Positions 20,552-22,445 of a DNA stretch of 22,445 nt are shown piece after piece (positions within the stretch are counted from its first letter, which is position 1; each line of letters begins with the position of its first letter). The translations under genes were made by a program, and so were the position numbers. The stretch is from a virus. Where the stretch lies: positions 1-22,445 of the IMG/VR virus record IMGVR_UViG_3300045922_000718; one strand, 5' to 3'. Below the pieces are notes generated by a model. The model worked only from the letters and a program-made list of their open reading frames with translations, had not been told where the DNA came from and made no database searches.

Positions 20552-20857
20552 ATGTCGAGACCTAAACCAGCTGTTGTTTTAGATTTTACCGATCCAAAAA
20601 CATATAAATCTGAGCAAGTGTTAGCTGCTGATGCAGTATATGCCGTATTTTATGATGCCAAGCCCATCAATCTACGAACGAGTCACGCTCTCAAAGACTA
20701 CCCTTTTCCCAAATACAAAAAGACTTCATTTTCCAATCCCGGCCATGCATTTAATTTGGCTGAAAAACTCAATCGATTGTTCAAAACCAATAAATTTCAA
20801 GTATTCAAGCTAGTTGATGGCGAGTTGCTCAAAGAGGATGCAGATCGCAGTGCATGA
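20552..20857 (+). CDS. Hypothetical protein (101 aa)
   Basis: No family recognised. The sequence shows SRPKPAVVLDFTDP, a basic aromatic patch DYPFPKYKKTSFSNPGHAFN (about 48-67), and a C-terminal helix-strand LAEKLNRLFKTNKFQVFKLV. The Gly-His-Ala-Phe-x-Leu-Ala-x-x-Leu-Asn segment looks like a conserved helix start. ATG 20552 follows a purine-rich AGAAGAAAG. The last codons overlap the next gene as ATGA. Confidence 0.68.
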   Translation: MSRPKPAVVLDFTDPKTYKSEQVLAADAVYAVFYDAKPINLRTSHALKDYPFPKYKKTSFSNPGHAFNLAEKLNRLFKTNKFQVFKLVDGELLKEDADRSA

Positions 20858-21306
20858 CTGGTTCGTTGGATAACTTCAACAGCATCCATCAAAATTTGCG
20901 CAGTCTTGTGATGCAACAAGCCGAACAATGCCAAGATCCTGCACTGCGTAAATTCTTACAAAAAGATCTAAAATGGCATGAATTGTTTGGTTCATATCGA
21001 AAAAACAACAATCAAAGCGAAATTGGTTTGAAACTCACTGTCAAAGGTCTTCGAGTGTTTTCTTTATTATGGCAATCATATACAGTGTCTACCTTGGAAC
21101 CAGTTGATCAAATTCCATTAGTATTATTGTGGCTTGACAGAACACAGATCTTGCCTTACTATCTTGATAAGAAAAGCGTTGTGTTTTTTGACGAGGATGC
21201 CGCAGTAATAGCCAAACTAAACAGCGGTGATCTATTGAGGTTAGCAAAGCAATGGCATTCGGACGACACACCTACAATTGCCACGTTTATGAAAAGTGGC
21301 CGATAG
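20854..21306 (+). CDS. Hypothetical protein (150 aa)
   Basis: ATG 20854 overlaps the preceding stop. Predicted mostly helical at the N-terminus (RSLVMQQAEQC, LRKFLQKDLKWHELFG). A middle segment, EIGLKLTVKGLRVFSLLWQS (residues about 56-75), resembles the recognition part of a winged-helix fold. It ends with DKKSVVFFDEDAAVIAKLNS and GDLLRLAKQWH. The VVFFDEDAAVIAKLxxGDL pattern looks conserved-type, but I cannot assign a family. Stop is TAG 21304-21306, and the next ORF overlaps by 55 bases. Confidence 0.68.
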   Translation: MTGSLDNFNSIHQNLRSLVMQQAEQCQDPALRKFLQKDLKWHELFGSYRKNNNQSEIGLKLTVKGLRVFSLLWQSYTVSTLEPVDQIPLVLLWLDRTQILPYYLDKKSVVFFDEDAAVIAKLNSGDLLRLAKQWHSDDTPTIATFMKSGR

Positions 21307-21635
21307 TTTCACAAACTGATGCGGGTGTTTGCTTGCTTGTTGCGTTTACTGGGCAAGATCGCCTAGTGCAAACTGTTTTGCAAAAAGTGCCGGAACTCAA
21401 AAAGTCTCTGGAGACGGTTGAGAATTGGAGTGTTCGGTGGATTCAAATATTGCCTAACAAATTCAATCATTCTCATCACAATCCATTTAGTCTATTACCG
21501 TATGGATACAACAAGAATTGGGGATTTTACTTCTGTCTTTATCTTCCATTGGATTCAATGTTTTATATCAAACTCAAAATGCAAGACCGCATTCCATACG
21601 AAACCTATGATCTTTCTGCTCATTTACAAAACTAA
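21252..21635 (+). CDS. Hypothetical protein (127 aa) overlapping the previous gene
   Basis: The frame continues well past the previous stop, so most of it is independent coding sequence. The only ATG is at 21252, giving an unusually long 55-base overlap, so the true start may be a non-ATG codon further in. The protein contains AGVCLLVAFTGQDRLVQTVL, WSVRWIQILPNKFNHSHHNP (aromatic, His-rich) and NWGFYFCLYLPLDSMFYIKL, beta-strand-like with many aromatics. No family recognised. Confidence 0.6.
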   Translation: MAFGRHTYNCHVYEKWPIVSQTDAGVCLLVAFTGQDRLVQTVLQKVPELKKSLETVENWSVRWIQILPNKFNHSHHNPFSLLPYGYNKNWGFYFCLYLPLDSMFYIKLKMQDRIPYETYDLSAHLQN

Positions 21636-21663
21636 TACACTTTGAATTTGATTGGTGAATATT

Positions 21664-21681
21664 TTTCAATGCCTATTGAAA
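21664..21681. repeat. 7-bp inverted repeat in the gap before the MoxR gene
   Basis: TTTCAAT (21664-21670) and ATTGAAA (21675-21681) pair perfectly around GCCT. It is preceded, not followed, by a T-run, so it is not a standard + strand terminator. A TTGACA at 21688-21693 follows but lacks a good -10 box at normal spacing. The rest of the 110-base gap is AT-rich with an AAGGAG ribosome binding site at 21729-21734. Confidence 0.4.
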
Positions 21682-21745
21682 CAGTCGTTGACAACAAAGA
21701 AAACTGCCGTAAAGTGTAAAAGCAAACCAAGGAGATTAACCAAAC

Positions 21746-22445
21746 ATGGCAACGTCTAAAAAAACTCGAATTGATACAATCACCTTAAAGCCATCGCAGA
21801 CCAAAAATGCACTCAAACATGCAATTTTGGCACAGCGCCCAACTTTTCTTTGGGGCCCACCAGGCATTGGCAAGAGCTCAATTCTCAAGCAGATTGCTGA
21901 AGAACTGGGCATGGATTTCGAAGACGTTCGTCTAAGCCAGATGGCACCCGACGACATCAAAGGCATTCCTTTCCCTGTTGAGGACGAGGAAGGTCGCAAA
22001 AGCGTGCGATGGATTCCGCCACACTTCCTGCCCCGCGACAAAAATGCCCGCACACTGATCTTGTTGGACGAGATGAATGCCGCAGTACCAACTATCCAGG
22101 CTGCTGCATATCAGCTGGTGCTGGATCGACGCATTGGCGAACATGTTCTACCAGAAGGCTGCATGGTTATTGCTGCTGGTAACCGTGAAACTGACAAAGG
22201 TGCCACATATCGAATGGCCACACCGCTTATGAACCGTTTTGTGCATTTGGAAATGCGTGTGGACTTTGATGATTGGCAGAGCTTTGCTATTTCCAAAATG
22301 TATCACCGTGACGTAGTCGGTTTTATCACCTTCCAGAAAGGCAAGCTGTTTGAGTTTGATCCAAGCTCTGCGTCGCGTGGCTTCCCCACCCCTCGTTCTT
22401 GGCAGTTTGTTTCGGATCTACTGCAAGTTGAGTCTCGCAGTGGGG
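21746..22445 (+). CDS. MoxR-type AAA+ ATPase, N-terminal part (3' cut by window edge)
   Basis: AAA+ ATPases of the MoxR group act as chaperone-like motors, usually with a VWA-domain partner encoded next door. The visible 233 residues show Walker A GPPGIGKS (37-44), Walker B LILLDE (104-109), sensor 1 AAGNR (143-147, N146) and the arginine-finger region PLMNRF (160-165). The EMNAAVPTIQAAAYQLVLD stretch after Walker B is typical of MoxR. The frame is open to the right edge. AAGGAG lies 11 bases before ATG 21746. Codon use looks richer in G/C-ending codons than in the neighbouring small genes. A VWA-domain gene just outside the window would be expected. Confidence 0.9.
   Translation, partial: MATSKKTRIDTITLKPSQTKNALKHAILAQRPTFLWGPPGIGKSSILKQIAEELGMDFEDVRLSQMAPDDIKGIPFPVEDEEGRKSVRWIPPHFLPRDKNARTLILLDEMNAAVPTIQAAAYQLVLDRRIGEHVLPEGCMVIAAGNRETDKGATYRMATPLMNRFVHLEMRVDFDDWQSFAISKMYHRDVVGFITFQKGKLFEFDPSSASRGFPTPRSWQFVSDLLQVESRSG

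Noticed and set aside
21669-21719. 16-codon ORF (start MPIETV) in the gap before the MoxR gene
   Set aside because: Too short, weak start signal, and it overlaps the hairpin at 21664-21681.
21688-21720. TTGACA promoter before the MoxR gene
   Set aside because: No -10-like sequence at 16-18 bases; the nearest (TGTAAA) is 21 bases away.
1-22445. CRISPR arrays, tRNA genes, rRNA genes and insertion sequences
   Set aside because: No regularly spaced repeats, cloverleaf with TTCGAAT-type arm, rRNA core sequence or transposase gene was found by reading; a tRNAscan and repeat search would settle this.

Overview
The window reads as part of a large lytic tailed phage genome of the T4 superfamily (contractile-tail, aquatic-type). 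All the genes I can support lie on the + strand. They are tightly packed, often joined by ATGA or GTGA overlaps, and AT-rich. The replication set is T4-like: ATP-dependent DNA ligase, gp43-like family B polymerase, gp45-like sliding clamp, RNase H/FEN-like 5'-3' exonuclease and a DsbA-like protein. No ribosomal RNA, tRNA or host housekeeping gene is visible, so the host cannot be named.

Layout. 1-760: 3' end of a DNA ligase. 735-1635: three small unknown proteins, two of them probably membrane proteins. 1654-3045: UV damage endonuclease (UvdE), then the broken C-terminal half of an FkbM-type methyltransferase. 3168-5801: an 877-residue repeat-containing protein behind a T4-late-promoter-like TATAAATA box. 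5858-6390: DsbA-like protein and a small unknown. 6403-9803: DNA polymerase split into two genes inside its catalytic YGDTDS motif. The N-gene ends in an intein N-fragment and the C-gene begins with an intein C-fragment. 9804-10805: sliding clamp behind a near-consensus sigma70 promoter, bounded by two palindromes (20 bp and 33 bp). 10802-14920: 7-deazaguanine block (DpdA-type transglycosylase, divergent QueD-like protein, FolE) with an interleaved glycosyltransferase. 14990-17376: UDP-glucuronate-decarboxylase-like epimerase and a second glycosyltransferase. 17373-21635: small unknowns, the exonuclease and a CYTH-domain protein. 21746-end: MoxR-type AAA+ ATPase, cut by the window edge.

How they fit together. 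Polymerase, clamp, exonuclease and ligase make up replication and Okazaki-fragment processing. A working polymerase requires protein trans-splicing of the two halves. FolE and the QueD-like protein would feed 7-deazaguanine precursor to DpdA, which exchanges guanine in DNA and so protects phage DNA from restriction. QueE and QueC are not in the window and must lie elsewhere or come from the host. UvdE adds repair. The epimerase and glycosyltransferases could act on a virion, cell-surface or DNA target; the sequence does not decide.

The strongest point of interest is the split-intein polymerase, including an amber-interrupted reading frame that runs from the intein N-fragment to an ATGA junction with the C-half.
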